A stretch of 64,000 nucleotides of DNA from Mansonella perstans (GCA_037074765.1 JBAMDO010000106.1:310001-374000), one strand, 5' to 3'. Positions 1 through 13,309 are shown, counted from the first letter of the stretch. The notes: generated by a model from the letters alone, not told the origin. Numbers and translations are program-made.

Positions 1-159
1 CTTGTTTTTGGAATGATTATACGTACCTACTGATACGTGCCTACTGGTACTGCTTGTTTTTTGGAATGATGATACGTGCCTACTGATACTGCTTGTTTTT
101 TGGAATGATGATACATGCCTACTGATACATGTCTACTGGTACTGCTTGTTTTTTGGAAT
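1..159. repeat. Minisatellite with nested subrepeats
   Basis: About 3.3 copies of a unit beginning CTTGTTTTTTGGAATGATGA start at 1, 53, 92 and 145; the last copy is cut at 159. The units differ in length (52, 39 and 53 bases) because an inner motif close to GATACGTGCCTACT is present once or twice. The array probably continues to the left of the window. No coding potential was seen. Confidence 0.85.
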
Positions 160-2437
160 TAAACTAGAATGAGAAGGAAGGAAATACAAAAAAAGAGTTT
201 ATGCACATGAAAGAAGAGGAAGACAAACGTATCACAATAGTCTATATATAGCTAGCTTTCTATTTATTCGTATCCAGTTCAGTGCTGAGAATAAAACGTA
301 AACAAACACGAAGAAAGTCCATTCGGGTGGAAGCAAAAATATCATCAACCCATTCGCATTATAACTAATTATTTAACTGAATTATTTGACTTTTCAAAAC
401 TAATACTACCACCCACATTCCAGTGTACGAAATTTGACAGAGCAAAAGTCAATGAAAATTCAATCACAAATGCAATTTAATAAAAGATACTATAATCAAT
501 TCCTTTACTTCGACATAATCTTACAGCACAGTTCACAACAATTTTCATTCAAATTCTCTATCCATCAAATAATCTTTTCTAGCGCTAGAATTTTATCATT
601 GTCCATCCTGAAATCTTATCAATGTAATAAGAATTTTGAACAAAATAAATTAATATCGATGAATATTAAATGTGAATTTAATTACAATATTTAATAAAAT
701 TTTACACAAATATAGATAATAAAATGAAATCTAACTTAATTTTTTTTTTTTTTTTTTACAAAATTTATCGAAATTATACACAATTACTGATAATAAAAAA
801 ATGAACCTAAATTACAGGATAGAACACCAATATTTAACGGCAATATATTGGCTGAATCATTTTCAATGATTGGAAATAACTTTGGAAATGAACCAATTTG
901 CTGTATAAAAAAATGGGAAATACTACTATCAAATAACGGTAACGAATATCTAAGGTAAAGATAGAAAATATGTGTGATAGGCTAGAAGAAATGTGTGTAA
1001 TTTGAATCTATTGATTGAATCAACTAAAACTATTCCAGGCCCGAATTAAGATGTATGATTTCCAGCCTTTTCATCAATTATGATTCGATGCCTTAACAGA
1101 TATTTTAAACCGGAATCACATTTAGCAAGCTGTAGCTTCTCCTAATGAATCAACATTATTTATGGAACACTTTCTATTGGACATCTTGTAATCTTTGATC
1201 AATAGAGACTACGAATCGTACCTTCCTTCTAAAAAACAGTACTTATCAGTATCCATCCTCATCATAGCCTATTTTATTGCCATTGCCATAACTTCACTTC
1301 AATCCATTCTACCACTCACTCGCTCGCTCGTAGACCTTTCGGGAAATGTTTTTTTTTTTTTGCTTCAAGAAGAAACTATATTGCATGAAGTCAATTGCGC
1401 GTATTATTGTCATAGTTTTAGAAATTTTTTACCAATTATTTGAACTTCAATCAATCCATATGAGCACTTCTGTATGTCAATTCAATTGTCAACTTTATTT
1501 ACCTGGCAATTTACTTTGAAATATATAAATTGCTCATTCAATATCACTCAAATCAATAGATACTTAATGGTCGATCAATAATCTTACTAAATTGATAAAC
1601 AGTGTAAATTGGTCAAAACAATTAGCTAGAAGAAGTATCATGAACTTTCAATAAAAATTTACTACAATCATAAACAATCATCGATTTAGTGCTACACAAA
1701 CTCTAACAGCTAGAAAACCATTAGCGAGCGAGTTCACACATGGATCAAGGGTTATGCTATAGGGATTTTCTTATGGATGATACTCTGAAAACTTGGATAC
1801 TTTGGTTCAAAATTAATTTGAAATTTTAACAATGTAGTATGAAGATAGAAATTAATAAAAAAAAAAAAAACTGATAAACAAAAATAGCAATGGATTGATG
1901 AACACAACAAACTTGCAATACACACCCAGCGTTATTAACTTGCCCGTCCTCCTATACAGTTACAAAGAAATACTGCTAGAATTTTTAGAGAAAGTGAATT
2001 CAAGCAACTTCTAAAAGTCCAATCATAATCACAATCACAACAAACTTGATTGTCATGTTCAGAAGTAAACATCATCCCGAAGCACAGTTCATCTAGTCAC
2101 CCTAGCAATTAGAGTTATTCCATGAATTTCTTTAATTGGTTGTTTGATTTCAATCAACAGATTTCTTTTTTATCTCTTTTATTTATCGTAAAAATTCACA
2201 TAAATTCGACATGACAATATGATAGTTTTACAAAATATGCGGATATGATTTAAAAAAAAATTACTAACATATAAAAAATACAACAGCAATAGGGTAATGG
2301 TATAAAATTTGAATAAACACATAGGATTCGGGATTGAAATAAGTACCATTTTGATGTAATTTAGTATAGTTGATTTGTGACATAAATGGCCTTATAATGA
2401 TTCAAAAAAAAAGGAAAAAAACAATACACATCATTGC
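160..2437. other. Non-coding stretch left of DBT
   Basis: AT-rich sequence with homopolymer runs (T-run near 740-757, A-run near 1857-1870). Short ORFs (434-694, 1195-1443) have low-complexity translations and no splice or start context, so I do not call them genes. The left-hand TTTATT near 2176 reads AATAAA on the minus strand and is a plausible poly(A) signal for the DBT gene. Nothing else is recognised. Confidence 0.6.
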
Positions 2438-5400
2438 TTATCTCAAATCGCCGATCATACTGGATGGATTCTCAAGGTACTGCTTTACTTGACTGCTAAA
2501 ACGAGCTACCGTGGCACCATCAATGACACGATGATCTGCAGCCCACGAAAATCTTACCACATTGGCTGCATAAATCTGTAAAAATGCAAAATTAGATTTC
2601 AGCCTTTGACTTACAACTTTCCGTAAATGTCCAGCTGGAAAAAATTCTAACATCTAACCTCAATTTCAAAAAAATTCTCTTGCACGACCATTTAGTGAAT
2701 TCAATAGCACAGTCACTCATCTTCTCATTCCTATGCATGCTAATAGTCTCAGGAGTAGAAAGTTCCCAATATACATGTTGAAAAGAACAACTTCATGAAA
2801 CAACTAACAGTGACGAATTTCAAAAAAGTAATGTGCCTATAAAGCAACTTACATTTCCCTGCTTATCAAATCGAGGCAATTTAGAAATTTTTCCGATTGC
2901 TCCAATTGCAAGTTGAGGTGACATAATCACCGGGGCAAGATAAGTACCACCAATCTGCAAATTTTAGCAAAAGTTTTTCGTAGTACTATTTTGTTATAAC
3001 ACCTCAAGACTAAGCAATTCATCCGGTCCATTATTACGTCAATGAGATAACTGTGGATTCTTTTCAATGATGATCATGTTGCCAAATGTCACCGATCTGC
3101 CGTACTAAATGTAGAAGAATTGAATCACTGCAGATTAATAATGGCACTGAATAAGGATCAAGATTAAAACTCAAGTTTAATTTTAATGAAAGATATAGTT
3201 CAATTTTTTTCTTTCCAAGTTGGTAACTACGGTTATGCTTAATGAATTCGACTATCATTCTTTGCGTGTGATTTCATTCCGTATTTACTGCTCCGGCTTT
3301 TCTTCTACAACAGGATAACACTGACAAGTGTACGGTGCTAAAAAAAAAATCCCTAAGTAAACTTCTGCAATTACAAAAACCTTTCAAAAAATCGTATACT
3401 AAGGAAATCTATCTTTAAATCATTGAATCTAAACAATTTACAATCGGAAGCACCTGTTAAGTAACCAGACATGTACATCGGTATATGAAAAGGATGTTTT
3501 AGGAGACCTTTGAAATTCAATGTGTTCATTTCAAATTTTCTGAAATTTCATTGCAAAAATTTCATTGCAAATTTCCAACTGGAAAGCATACCATGCCTAT
3601 GTTGGATAATGTAAATGTTCCATTCTTCAGATCTTCTAGATCTATTTTCATTTTACTGCTAGCTTCTTGAAGGCGGTTCAACTCTGCAGCAATCTCCCAA
3701 AGCGTGCGCTCTTCACAATGTTTGATATTAGGTACCACAAGACCTTCCGGGGTATCCATAGCTATTGATATGTTATGTGATGCCTAAAAGACTGATGGAA
3801 TGATTGCTAATACATAAAACAATGTCCTTGAGCACTTAAAATTAACTTAAAATGTCTAATATCTGGTAACCCAAACACACTGAAGCATCAGGTAAAATAT
3901 TTTCCCCACTTTATCTCTTTTTGATAAATAAATCTAAATTTTTTGTATAGTCCATCTCTCCCACACAAAGCACTAAATGTTTTGATCAAAATTTCAGAGA
4001 TTTACATTTAAGTTGGTTAAAACTTCAAAAAGAGAATATATATTTCAACTGCTCCTTCCTGTTCTACTATCATTGAAAAAAGAAGATTTCTACAAAAGCA
4101 AAAATATAGGCCCAGATGTTTTATCAAACCTGCAGCACATGTTACATAAAATGGAAACTTTTATCTGTTCCCCTTCCAATAAAAGTAATCAAATTAGCAG
4201 AATAAGATCATTAGGATAACAGATGATTTATCATTCGGAACTAGCTTGTATAAAAGCACATTAATTTAATAATTAATGTTATATGTTATATGTTGCTTCA
4301 AATTTTTTTCAGCTTACAAATGAAATCAAACAGACTTTGAATGACAAAACTAACTTACCTTACAAATGATATTCTCTACATTTTTGTCTACTGTTGCATT
4401 CAGCCTTGGAAATTTCATCAAAGCAAGTGAAACAGCTTTGATAATAAATGGCAGGAAACTCATACGAGCATTATATGTTGCTTCAGATTTTTTCAGCTCC
4501 TCCCGCATCATCATTAGTGAATCAAAATTCACCTCAAAAGGCACTTTAATCAGACAAGCCACAGACAGTCACATAATAAAATTTCCTGGAATCTTCCTAA
4601 TTTCATGATACATTGGAGAATAAACAAAAGAAAAATATTTATGGAGGACCAAAATGTATGATGGAATGAGGTTATCGGCATTTTCTGCTAAGAATTTATT
4701 CAAAAATACTTACAAAATCCTTTAATCTTATTTTGTTCTTATTTCAATAACGAAAAAAGATCCCAATATTCCATGTATTTTACACCACATATATAAATTT
4801 ATTAACCTTAAAATTGAAGACAGAAATATAATTTAATGATGTCAAATAAACCTTACCTCATCGCAAAAGCAAAGATGTGGTATTTTCAAAGATTCAGTCA
4901 TCGACTGCACCATAGCACGAGTGTAACCACGTATAGGAATCATCTTATCTTCCTTCTGCATCTATGATTTAAAATTTAACGGGTTTCATGGAAAACTCTT
5001 TGACTGACTTTTATTTTTCGAATACAGTAAGTAGCCCAAGTTAATGGAAAAGTGTAAAAAGTTAGTTTGATTTACATTTCCACAGCTAAATGACTCGTTA
5101 TGAATCAGTATTGATAAACATGTCTTATTATATATAAACCTTATTTTGCGACGAAAAATGCGATAATGGTGATGTTGCTCTTGAGAGGTTTGTAAATGGT
5201 GTCTCTGCAGCTGCAATCGTTGACAAATTTAGAATGTCTGTGTAAAAACAGTTTATAAATGAATCAAAGAACTGTGAAGAAAATTGTAAAGATTTCAAAA
5301 CATAAGAAGATTATGAATAAGCAAGTTTGTCATTCGCAATTTATTTTTCAGTATACTCCATTTCAAGTAATATACAAAATCATCATTTTAATTTCTCCAC

Positions 5401-8400
5401 AACTACTAGTGACAGCAAACTTTAAAGTACAGTGAAGTGATTTGAAATTAATCTGAGAATAACAGATATGAAAAACAAAAGATATATAAGCGCTTGCCAT
5501 TTTGAAGTTCGACATACCGAATAACATCATCCTTTAGAATACGTCCATTTGGGCCTGTTGCAGTGATTTTATTCAAATTTACCTTAAATAGCTATTCAGT
5601 GAGAACTGTAACGAAATGGTCTAATTATTACCACCGACTATCTCATTTTTTTTTTTATTTTCTAGCGATTTATTCCGCAACACTACATAAATTTAAAATA
5701 CTGTTGCCGCGGGAAGTGCCAAAAATTTCAAATAGGATTAAAAAGGCAATGAAAGAGCACTGAACTAATTTAAACATATACTTTATTGAAAAACTAATTA
5801 CTACCTAAAACTTCTCTCTGGCTTTTTATGCCTTCTTTATGGAAATTTTTAAAACAATGAAAAATTTCCATGAATTCAAGCATGATGATAAGAAGCAGTT
5901 ATCAAAGGGAAAAAAGGAAACGCGGTACTTTTTTTTCCTTGGCAAGTTGTCGAACCGCTGGGGTCGCAAGAACTTTCTTATCTTCCTGAGCATCCTCTAC
6001 AGTGGTTATTTCTTGAGCATCCTCTGCAGTGGTTATTTCTCTGTCCACTTTTCCATCAAGGTTTTCTTCTTGCGTAACTTAACATAAAGAAGTTAATTAA
6101 TGAAAATTGCATAAAGAGCAACTATATTTTCCACTAGTGCTATCAATACACTATGGTAAAGGAAATTGATTGGGCTGCTGATATCCCAGTTTGCAATAAA
6201 TATTATGCATAGAAAAAGTCAATTCAGTCGACAGAGTTTCGAATATACACAATCTTCTTGCGATTCAAGTGTTCCAGCAATCCATTTGATATCAATATCA
6301 ATTTAACTTGAGCTGCACAGAAGAAATACAAAAATGATATCTCTTCCTTTTTAGTTCCGCTGAATGTTACCTAGGATATTTGTATGGAAAAAATAAATAC
6401 CAGCATCGCTACTCGTAACTTCAATATCCACAAGAGTTGTACCCACTTTCGCTATATCTTCAACATTATAGTACCTAAAGCAAATTATTTCAAATTCTAA
6501 ATTTTTTAATATGATAGAAGTCAACATTGTGTTTTCCAATTGCGGCGAACAGTAATTCAAACTATCAAAGCATAAATCAAAATAATTTCAAAAAAATTAT
6601 AACAGGAGCGGTTTACGTCAACCGTCCAGCAAATGATGACATGATTAAACTTACAGTGTTTTGATGATACCATCATAACGGCTTGTAATTGTTACTGATG
6701 CCTTATCACTCTGTACTTCGCAGATGTTATCAAATTGAGTCACATGATCACCTTCTTTCACATACCATTCTTTAATCTAAAAAATCATCCATTATGCCAG
6801 AATAATTTTTGAAGCTTTTGAAGTGAACAAATCTTTAGGAATTGAATCATTTCGATTATTTTAAAAAATAATTGCATAAATTTATTTGAAATAATGTAAA
6901 CTAACATCCAAACATACTAAATATTCATGCAATAAGCATCTCAAATTACATCTCCTTTATTTGATTAATAAAGAAAAGTAAATTGCTGCTTACATTAAAA
7001 GCCAAAACTATATGACATATTTTGTAATTAACTAAATTCTAAGTCATTTATCTTCTTATGAATCTATTAAAACAACATCAAAAAACGTGGCAATTATCAT
7101 AAAATTACAATATATCTAGCAAAACTTAACAACAATACTAATTTAATTAAAACTATAGTTAATTTTAATTGAAAATTTAATTGAAACTATAGAAATTATA
7201 GGAAAAATAATTAATTAAATTGATGGTTTACTTGTACTTCAGCGATGCCTTCACCAATATCTGATAATTTGAATTGTACAAGAGGAAGGAATCGAGCTAA
7301 AAAAATAAAAAAAATCGTGAAATTTGAAGATCACACGTAGGAAATCATTCGTGTTTACCTTCACAATGTAAACTTCCAAGTAACGTTTAACAGAATCACT
7401 TCAACACTTCAATGAAAATGCATTTGTTTTATGATCTACTCGTTATAGCATTAGTTAATATCTGTGGTAATCAATAGTCTTCATATTGTAACAATCAATA
7501 ATAGCTGGGAAATAATTAGAATAAATTAGTAACTAATAAAAATGTTTGTAGCATAAATGAAATTTGGTAATTCTCGGGATGATACTTTAGTACAAAAAAA
7601 ATGTTGCATTAAAATTTTTACTTTACATATGAAGATAAGGATGAAAGAGTAAATTAATCTTTTTATTTCAGGATTATTTTAAGGTTTAAATTAGAAATTT
7701 TTGTTATGCCAATAGATGAAAGTAATTTGTATAAATGTCTTCTCCTTTTCAACTTTTTTCTCTTCTCCTTCTGTCATCTTTTTTGTCTTTTTCCCTCCTT
7801 CTTTCACATTCTTCTTCTTCAGTCGCGAAATTCTCGATAGAGGTGAAGAAAAAATGAATTAGTTAGTACTAGCAAGGTGTAGAAATGATTGCTCTAAAAA
7901 TTAATGATAAGGATACTTTTCGGAAGAAATTTGCTTCATTCAGTCTTATCACCACTTATTATCATCTACTTGACATCTATCAAGATCACCTATTTCCACG
8001 GGACTTTGGCACAGCAAATACTGGAAGAATCCCAAGTTACAACTTGATGGCAGCTATCAAGGACTTTTTGCTAATTCGAGCTTTCCGGAAGAGATTGGCT
8101 TCATTCAGTCTTATCACCACTTATTATCATCTACTTGATATCTATCAAGATCACCTATTTCCACGGGACTTTGGCACAGCAAATACTGGAAGAATCCCAA
8201 GTTACAACTTGATGACAGCTATCAAGGACTTTTTGCTAATTCGATCTTGAAAATTCTTTTTTCTTGCTTTCTTACTATATTTATTTGGAATAATATGTTT
8301 ATACGCTGGTTTGTATTCGAGATATAACGGATATAACAAATGTGTTCATATGCTGTAATTCGGATATTCGGGATATAACATTCGAGAATCAATATGATTT

Positions 8401-8615
8401 TCAAATATCCTTTATAATGCATTTCAAATATGAAATTATTAAAATATCATAAATTTGTTTGGAAAATTCTAACAAGGACTGTTTCTCGTTGTCATTAATA
8501 GTTCTAAGATCAAAGAAAAGATTAAAGGCAAAAGATACATACCCAATGAATTGTGCAACATCCTATGAGTTAATAAATGTAATCCTTGTCGGCGTAATCC
8601 TATCAGTAATGCCAT
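2438..8615 (-). CDS. dbt-1: Branched-chain alpha-keto acid dehydrogenase E2 (dihydrolipoyl transacylase, DBT)
   Basis: E2 core of the mitochondrial branched-chain keto-acid dehydrogenase complex; it transfers the branched acyl group from lipoyl-lysine to CoA. Exons (5' to 3'): 8615-8543, 7296-7232, 6776-6655, 6474-6401, 6077-5929, 5582-about 5514/5518, about 5202/5210-5140, 4955-4857, 4532-4359, 3783-3592, 2954-2853, 2575-2438; about 439 residues, near the human precursor length. Seen: a short basic leader, lipoyl domain with [13 protein letters not shown] and the lipoyl-lysine motif VQSDKAS, a peripheral subunit-binding domain with [13 protein letters not shown] and NGRILKDD, then the acyltransferase domain with [19 protein letters not shown] and the catalytic DHRVIDGA. 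The start is chosen because ATG at 8615 follows TTTCAG by one base. All junctions are phase-consistent except the one between the sixth and seventh exons, where the splice sites are weak. Confidence 0.95.
5987..6040 (-). repeat. 27-bp tandem duplication in the DBT linker exon
   Basis: Two copies (5987-6013 and 6014-6040) differ by one base and encode EITTVEDAQ and EITTAEDAQ in tandem. They lie in the flexible linker between the lipoyl and the subunit-binding domains, and keep the frame open. Confidence 0.9.
7738..7825 (+). repeat. Polypyrimidine tract in DBT intron 1
   Basis: Nearly pure C/T stretch (blocks such as TTCTCTTCTCCTTCTG and CCCTCCTTCTTTCACATT) lying just left of the 165-bp tandem duplication. 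It could be simple sequence; no function is claimed. Confidence 0.6.
7916..8245 (+). repeat. 165-bp tandem duplication inside DBT intron 1
   Basis: Copy 1 is 7916-8080 and copy 2 is 8081-8245, head to tail, with about five base differences by eye. The unit length is a multiple of three, and both copies are open on the plus strand as part of one ORF (7885-8250), antisense to DBT. The predicted peptide (containing [19 protein letters not shown] twice) is not recognised and no splice sites support it as an exon. Confidence 0.9.
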
Positions 8616-8616
8616 C

Positions 8617-8622
8617 CTGAAA
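8617..8622 (-). promoter_or_regulatory. Probable trans-splice acceptor of DBT
   Basis: TTTCAG on the minus strand sits one base before the ATG of the DBT gene, with no room for a 5' UTR. In nematodes this is the usual sign of spliced-leader addition. The leader itself is not in the window; the reading is by context only. Confidence 0.55.
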
Positions 8623-10553
8623 TGATATCTTTTTGTTGTGATATGATAGTAGATTTCTTGTTCGTCTAATCATTGCCACACAAAAAAAATTGCAGAATTC
8701 TGAATTTTAAATAAGACCTTGGCAATGACAGTTATTCAGCATGCAAATCAAATACTTAAATGTCAAAAGCGAAATTTGGACTATTCATTCGATACTTTCA
8801 GATTTAAAAGGAATATTGTTCAGTTCCAAACTTAAATTTACCAAACAGTTGTGCAAGCAAATTCCATCGATTATTGTTCGAAAAAAGCACATTTCAAATT
8901 TTAATATATGATGGCTTATTTTTAAAAATTTGCTGGGTTTCTCCTCTTTTAAGTGTTCCAGCAATTTTTTAATAATATGCTCATCTCATCAATGTTTTAC
9001 AATTGCACTAATTTTCTATTGCAAAATGTAGAAGTGAGATATCTGAGATTTTCTATGGTAAAATAATGATTTAGTACATTTTATTGGCGTAATATGATAC
9101 TGATGGCTGACTATATCACATACCAATGCTATTTATGGGATTGAAATCGCAGTGACAAGGTCATCAAAATTAAAGTTACCTTTAACCATTGACATCTGTA
9201 AAGATTATAAAGTTTCTATGATTTGTCCATAAATTGTCAACAACTTTACAAAAGACAATAACTTTTTCACCGAATAATTTACTGATCTGTTCTTTATTGA
9301 AATTTTTTTTTTTTTTTTAAAAATGAAACTGTACAGAATAACCTAACCTGAAAAGATTACGTTGCATCATTAAAATCAATTTTAACCCTAAATACTATCT
9401 GAGGCTTGTAAATAAATGTCATATTATAACCAATTAGCATCTTCAATATTGATTTTCTTTTTTTTTTTTTTTGAAATTCAATCATACCCATAAGAAGGTA
9501 ACTTTTTTTGATATCATTGTAAAAGTGAAATGGAAATGTCATTAAGAAGCGAATGAAAATGACAATAAAATAAAAGTGGAAGCATGAGTAAACAGTACAG
9601 AGAACAGATTGTGAGCAATCTTTTACTTTTATTGAACAAATATTTAAAAAGCTGGTTGGAAAGATGGCAACACCACATCTTACCACTATAGCTAAATATC
9701 AAAAGATTGAAATAAATGTGACAGTGAGATGAGAAGTCCTTGCAGTCAGTCAGCTGGAAAACAAGTCCAAGATTATTTGTTCTGCTACATCATTCAATAA
9801 TGTCAATTGTCACTGTCAACATACCCAATATATTTGAAGAGAAAACATTTTCAAGTTTTTTGAATTTTTATTTGTAAATGTATCGTATGAAGCAGTATTT
9901 TTAATTCGATAAAATGAAAGAAAATTATTAATTTTTTTTGCTTGCTTCATTATTAGAAATATCCTTGAAAAAAATTTTCACTTTATTTGAAATAATAATA
10001 ACAGTTAGCAAAATGAATTGAATGCATTCATCTAAGATAAATTTGATCGTTGAAAACTAACAAATTTAAGAAATGGAAATGTGAAATCTGACACCGATTT
10101 TGAGCTAATTAATTTTAATTAAGAGTAAAAATTAGCCTTCTTTCAAATATGCGATCCAAGTACAATTCAGTTATTTGAAAAAATGACAATCAATTGATTT
10201 TTCAAATTCTACTATTTTAATTCTCTGTACGACATATAAGGATGACCAATCAAACGATATGCTGTGGTAAGTTCATTTAATAAAATTCGAGAATATTTTT
10301 TCATGCTTCTCTTTTATTATGTCTGACCAAAGCATTGGTTTTCAAATCATTAAATTTAATGGGACTTGTACTAGATCAGTTCTATCGATCAGTCATTTGC
10401 ATATCTTGAATAAGAATTTTGCATGCATTATCATTCGTATTAATGGTATATAATGATAGGAATCGATTAAAAAATTCCATAAACTTTTGCTACCGACACC
10501 GCAGTGTTCTAATTTTTAAAAAGGATTCCTATCGTAAATTCATACTAAAACAG
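8623..10553. other. Intergenic region between divergent DBT and PDZ genes
   Basis: About 1.9 kb separating two genes transcribed away from each other, so it should hold both promoters. It is AT-rich with T/A runs (9301-9320, 9459-9473). ORFs on the minus strand at 9357-9702 are low-complexity and have no conserved look. No specific motif is called. Confidence 0.5.
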
Positions 10554-12974
10554 ATGCGCAGTAAAGAAAAAAAGAAAAAGAACGGAAGCTCAGAAGATGC
10601 TTCGAATAAGGGAAGTAAAGAAACAATACCGGATCAGCAACAATTTCAACAGCAATCAACTGTCCATCCACCACCATTGAAGCCATTTCAGGTTAAACTG
10701 GCCTATTCTTTTATCATTCACCATTAAAACATTTTTCAACCTGCAATTCTGATTTAACTAATTGACTTATGTTTTCATTCAATTAAGTTGTATTTTAGGA
10801 CACTGTATTACTTAAGAAGCCATTTGGTCTTCGAATTAGCAAAAATACTCTGAAGGTTAAAATTCCATAATTTAGAGAGTTTAATTTTAATCAAGATATT
10901 TTAATTTCAGATATTTTTCAGGACAAAATTGTTAAATGCAAATAATTTTTTCTTGAAAAAAAAATTAAATTGAAAAAAAGCCACAGCTCTTTATTTCTCA
11001 AAAAATTTCAAAGTGAATCAAAAAATGCCAATATTTACTATTTATTATTGTCATAGTTCAAATGGAAAACATGAAACTTGTACCTAAGGTGACATATGTC
11101 GAGGAATCCGGAGCATCAGTGGGACGGGTATCTGTTGGTGATGTTATTGCAGCTATCGATGGCCAAAAAATCAATACTGTCAATGATCTCAATAATATAC
11201 TTAAAAAACCTTCATCGGTGAAGTTATCATTAAAACGTCGTTAAGTTCACTTCCCAAACAATTAATAAAAATAATTTACAGTCTGCAAAATGCTTTGCAC
11301 AATATCTCCGAATTTGCATGGATTTTTAACTTTTTAGTTGAAGCGACTGTTCCTGAGAATTTTCATTTAAAATTAACTCTTGCAAAGATTTCTAACTTTT
11401 TAATTTCTAATTATCTATAGATGGCAGCTGTGACATTCAATCGCGTCTGCTATTCAAAATGCAAACATAAAAAAACATTTGTGGAAAATATAAGTGTAGA
11501 GCGTGGTAGAGAGATGAAATGCAGCGGACGAGCAGTTGATCAGTATCTGGTAGGGAAATTAATTTTTCTGATGATCAAAAAGAAATCTCAAATGAATTAA
11601 ATGAACTGTCAAAGATTCTTCAAACTAGATGCTGCTATGAAATTTTGATTTGTGATAGCAATTCAACTTAAAAGGAATCATATTTACAATGAAATAAGTA
11701 AAAAATGTATGATTAGATTTCAGCATATCTCTTTTTCTCTCTCTCCCTCTCTCACTCTCAATAAGCATAATAAAAAAGTTGCATGAAATGAAAACTTGAA
11801 ATTTTGTAAAATTTAATTAACTTTTGTAAGTCATTTATCTTTGCAAATTTGTTTCTGAACGCAAATTTCGAACATTTTTATATTTGACAGAAGCAGAAAA
11901 TCTTGGTGAAATAATACATTTGATAAGTGATTCAAGAAAAAAAACAATGTTTAATTAAAGTTTAATTTTACAGGTGCAAATGGCGCTACGTATCAATGAA
12001 ATGATTGATGCGACCGAATTGCTCGGATTATCAGTGAAATATGATGCAAAGGAAAGAATTCAAGTAAATTCAACAGCTGCTGACAGTCTCTCATCTCTAC
12101 ATCTACGTCCAGGAGATATAATACGGTATGTTTTGATACTGTAAAATTAATATTCGTTTAATTATTCAAGTATTCAAATTCGAAAATACCATTCTATTTG
12201 CTCTTCAGGGCACTAAATTCGAATAGTGTTGATAATTATCTCATAATAATTATTCTCATTGAATTGTAGCAAGCGATATAGCAGTATTGTTGAAAGAGAA
12301 TTTTATAAAATGCTGATTTTCGAAGTTAATTGATAAATTAAATGAAGCCATAAAGTTAGTAATAAATTCTGAAAATATTCAAATAAAGCATGTTTTTTCA
12401 GTGAAGTGAATGAATATCCTATTGCAAGTAAAACTATGCTTGAATATTTCATACAAGCAGCAGTCACCGAAAATGGTCAGGTATTATTTATTTCAATTCT
12501 TGGAACATTTTAGAAATTCATTAATGCATCATATTTTGAGCAATATAATTCATCAAGGTAAACTTAACAATCGAAAGTTCGGCGGGAGGCATTGATAGTT
12601 ATCGCGATCAAGTCGAATTAGCAAGCGATGTAATCGAAATCGCGCAAAAACAAGTGATTTTTTTTTTTAAATTATTTCTTTCAATTGAAGAAATCTAATA
12701 TTCAATATGCGATCAAAGTTTGACTTGGAAAAATTAGATGAAGTCTAAGTGATTTTTGTTGTAGATCATTCAATTTCGAATGGCTCTGGCTGCAAAAACA
12801 TTAAACCGTCCATCAATATTGCACAAACAACAAGCAAGTAAAAGCGATAAAAGAATTTCTATCTCCCCAAATTTTATTGAGTCACCAATTGGAGCTGATT
12901 TTGATCCATCAAAATTAAGGTCATGTAAGGGTGCCAATGTCGAAATGAGAAGTGTGCGAAAAAGTGATACTTGA
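10554..12974 (+). CDS. Two-PDZ-domain protein
   Basis: A small nematode PDZ protein, probably a cytoplasmic scaffold that binds C-terminal peptides of partners. Exons: 10554-10691, 10799-10855, 11089-11239, 11428-11549, 11974-12125, 12402-12480, 12558-12653, 12765-12974; 334 residues, phases all agree. PDZ 1 spans roughly residues 45-115, with PFGLRISKNTL as the carboxylate-binding loop region and GRVSVGDVIAAIDGQ as the helix-strand core, ending VKLSLKR. PDZ 2 spans roughly residues 155-235 (ATELLGLSVKYD, LHLRPGDIIREVNEYPI, GQVNLTIE). The N-terminus is Lys-rich then Gln/Pro-rich; the C-terminus has a conserved-looking SISPNFIESPIGADFDP motif. The ATG at 10554 directly follows AAAACAG, a likely trans-splice acceptor. 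Reading straight through exon 3 gives a stop at 11242, so a shorter one-PDZ isoform is possible. Confidence 0.82.
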
Positions 12975-13309
12975 TGATATCGTCATTAAAATTAAGGAAG
13001 CGTTCAATATTTACTTCTCTTACAAATTTGTTATCCGGAAACAGTGCGTAAGATAGTGAAACTAGGAAAGATTAATATTCAATAAGGTTTACATTTATCT
13101 GTGATGTAATAATTTTATTACGAAATGAAATCATTTACAATGTATTCAAATTTTTGTGTGTCATTCAAATTTTGCTCGATATGAAAGGTATAAAATGAAA
13201 GCGAAAATGTTTGTTGTCATTTAATAAGTAAGCGTGACGGAAGTTCAGTCGAAAATTGTAGTGTGGAAAAGCAGAAATTTGGAAGGGTTGCAAGTTTGAA
13301 AATATTAAA

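Noticed and set aside
11062..11088. ATG-led start of a small PDZ ORF at 11062
   Set aside because: The acceptor ACCTAAG before 11089 joins exon 2 in phase and rebuilds the PDZ strand (NTLK to VTYVEE); the segment before it does not fit the phase.
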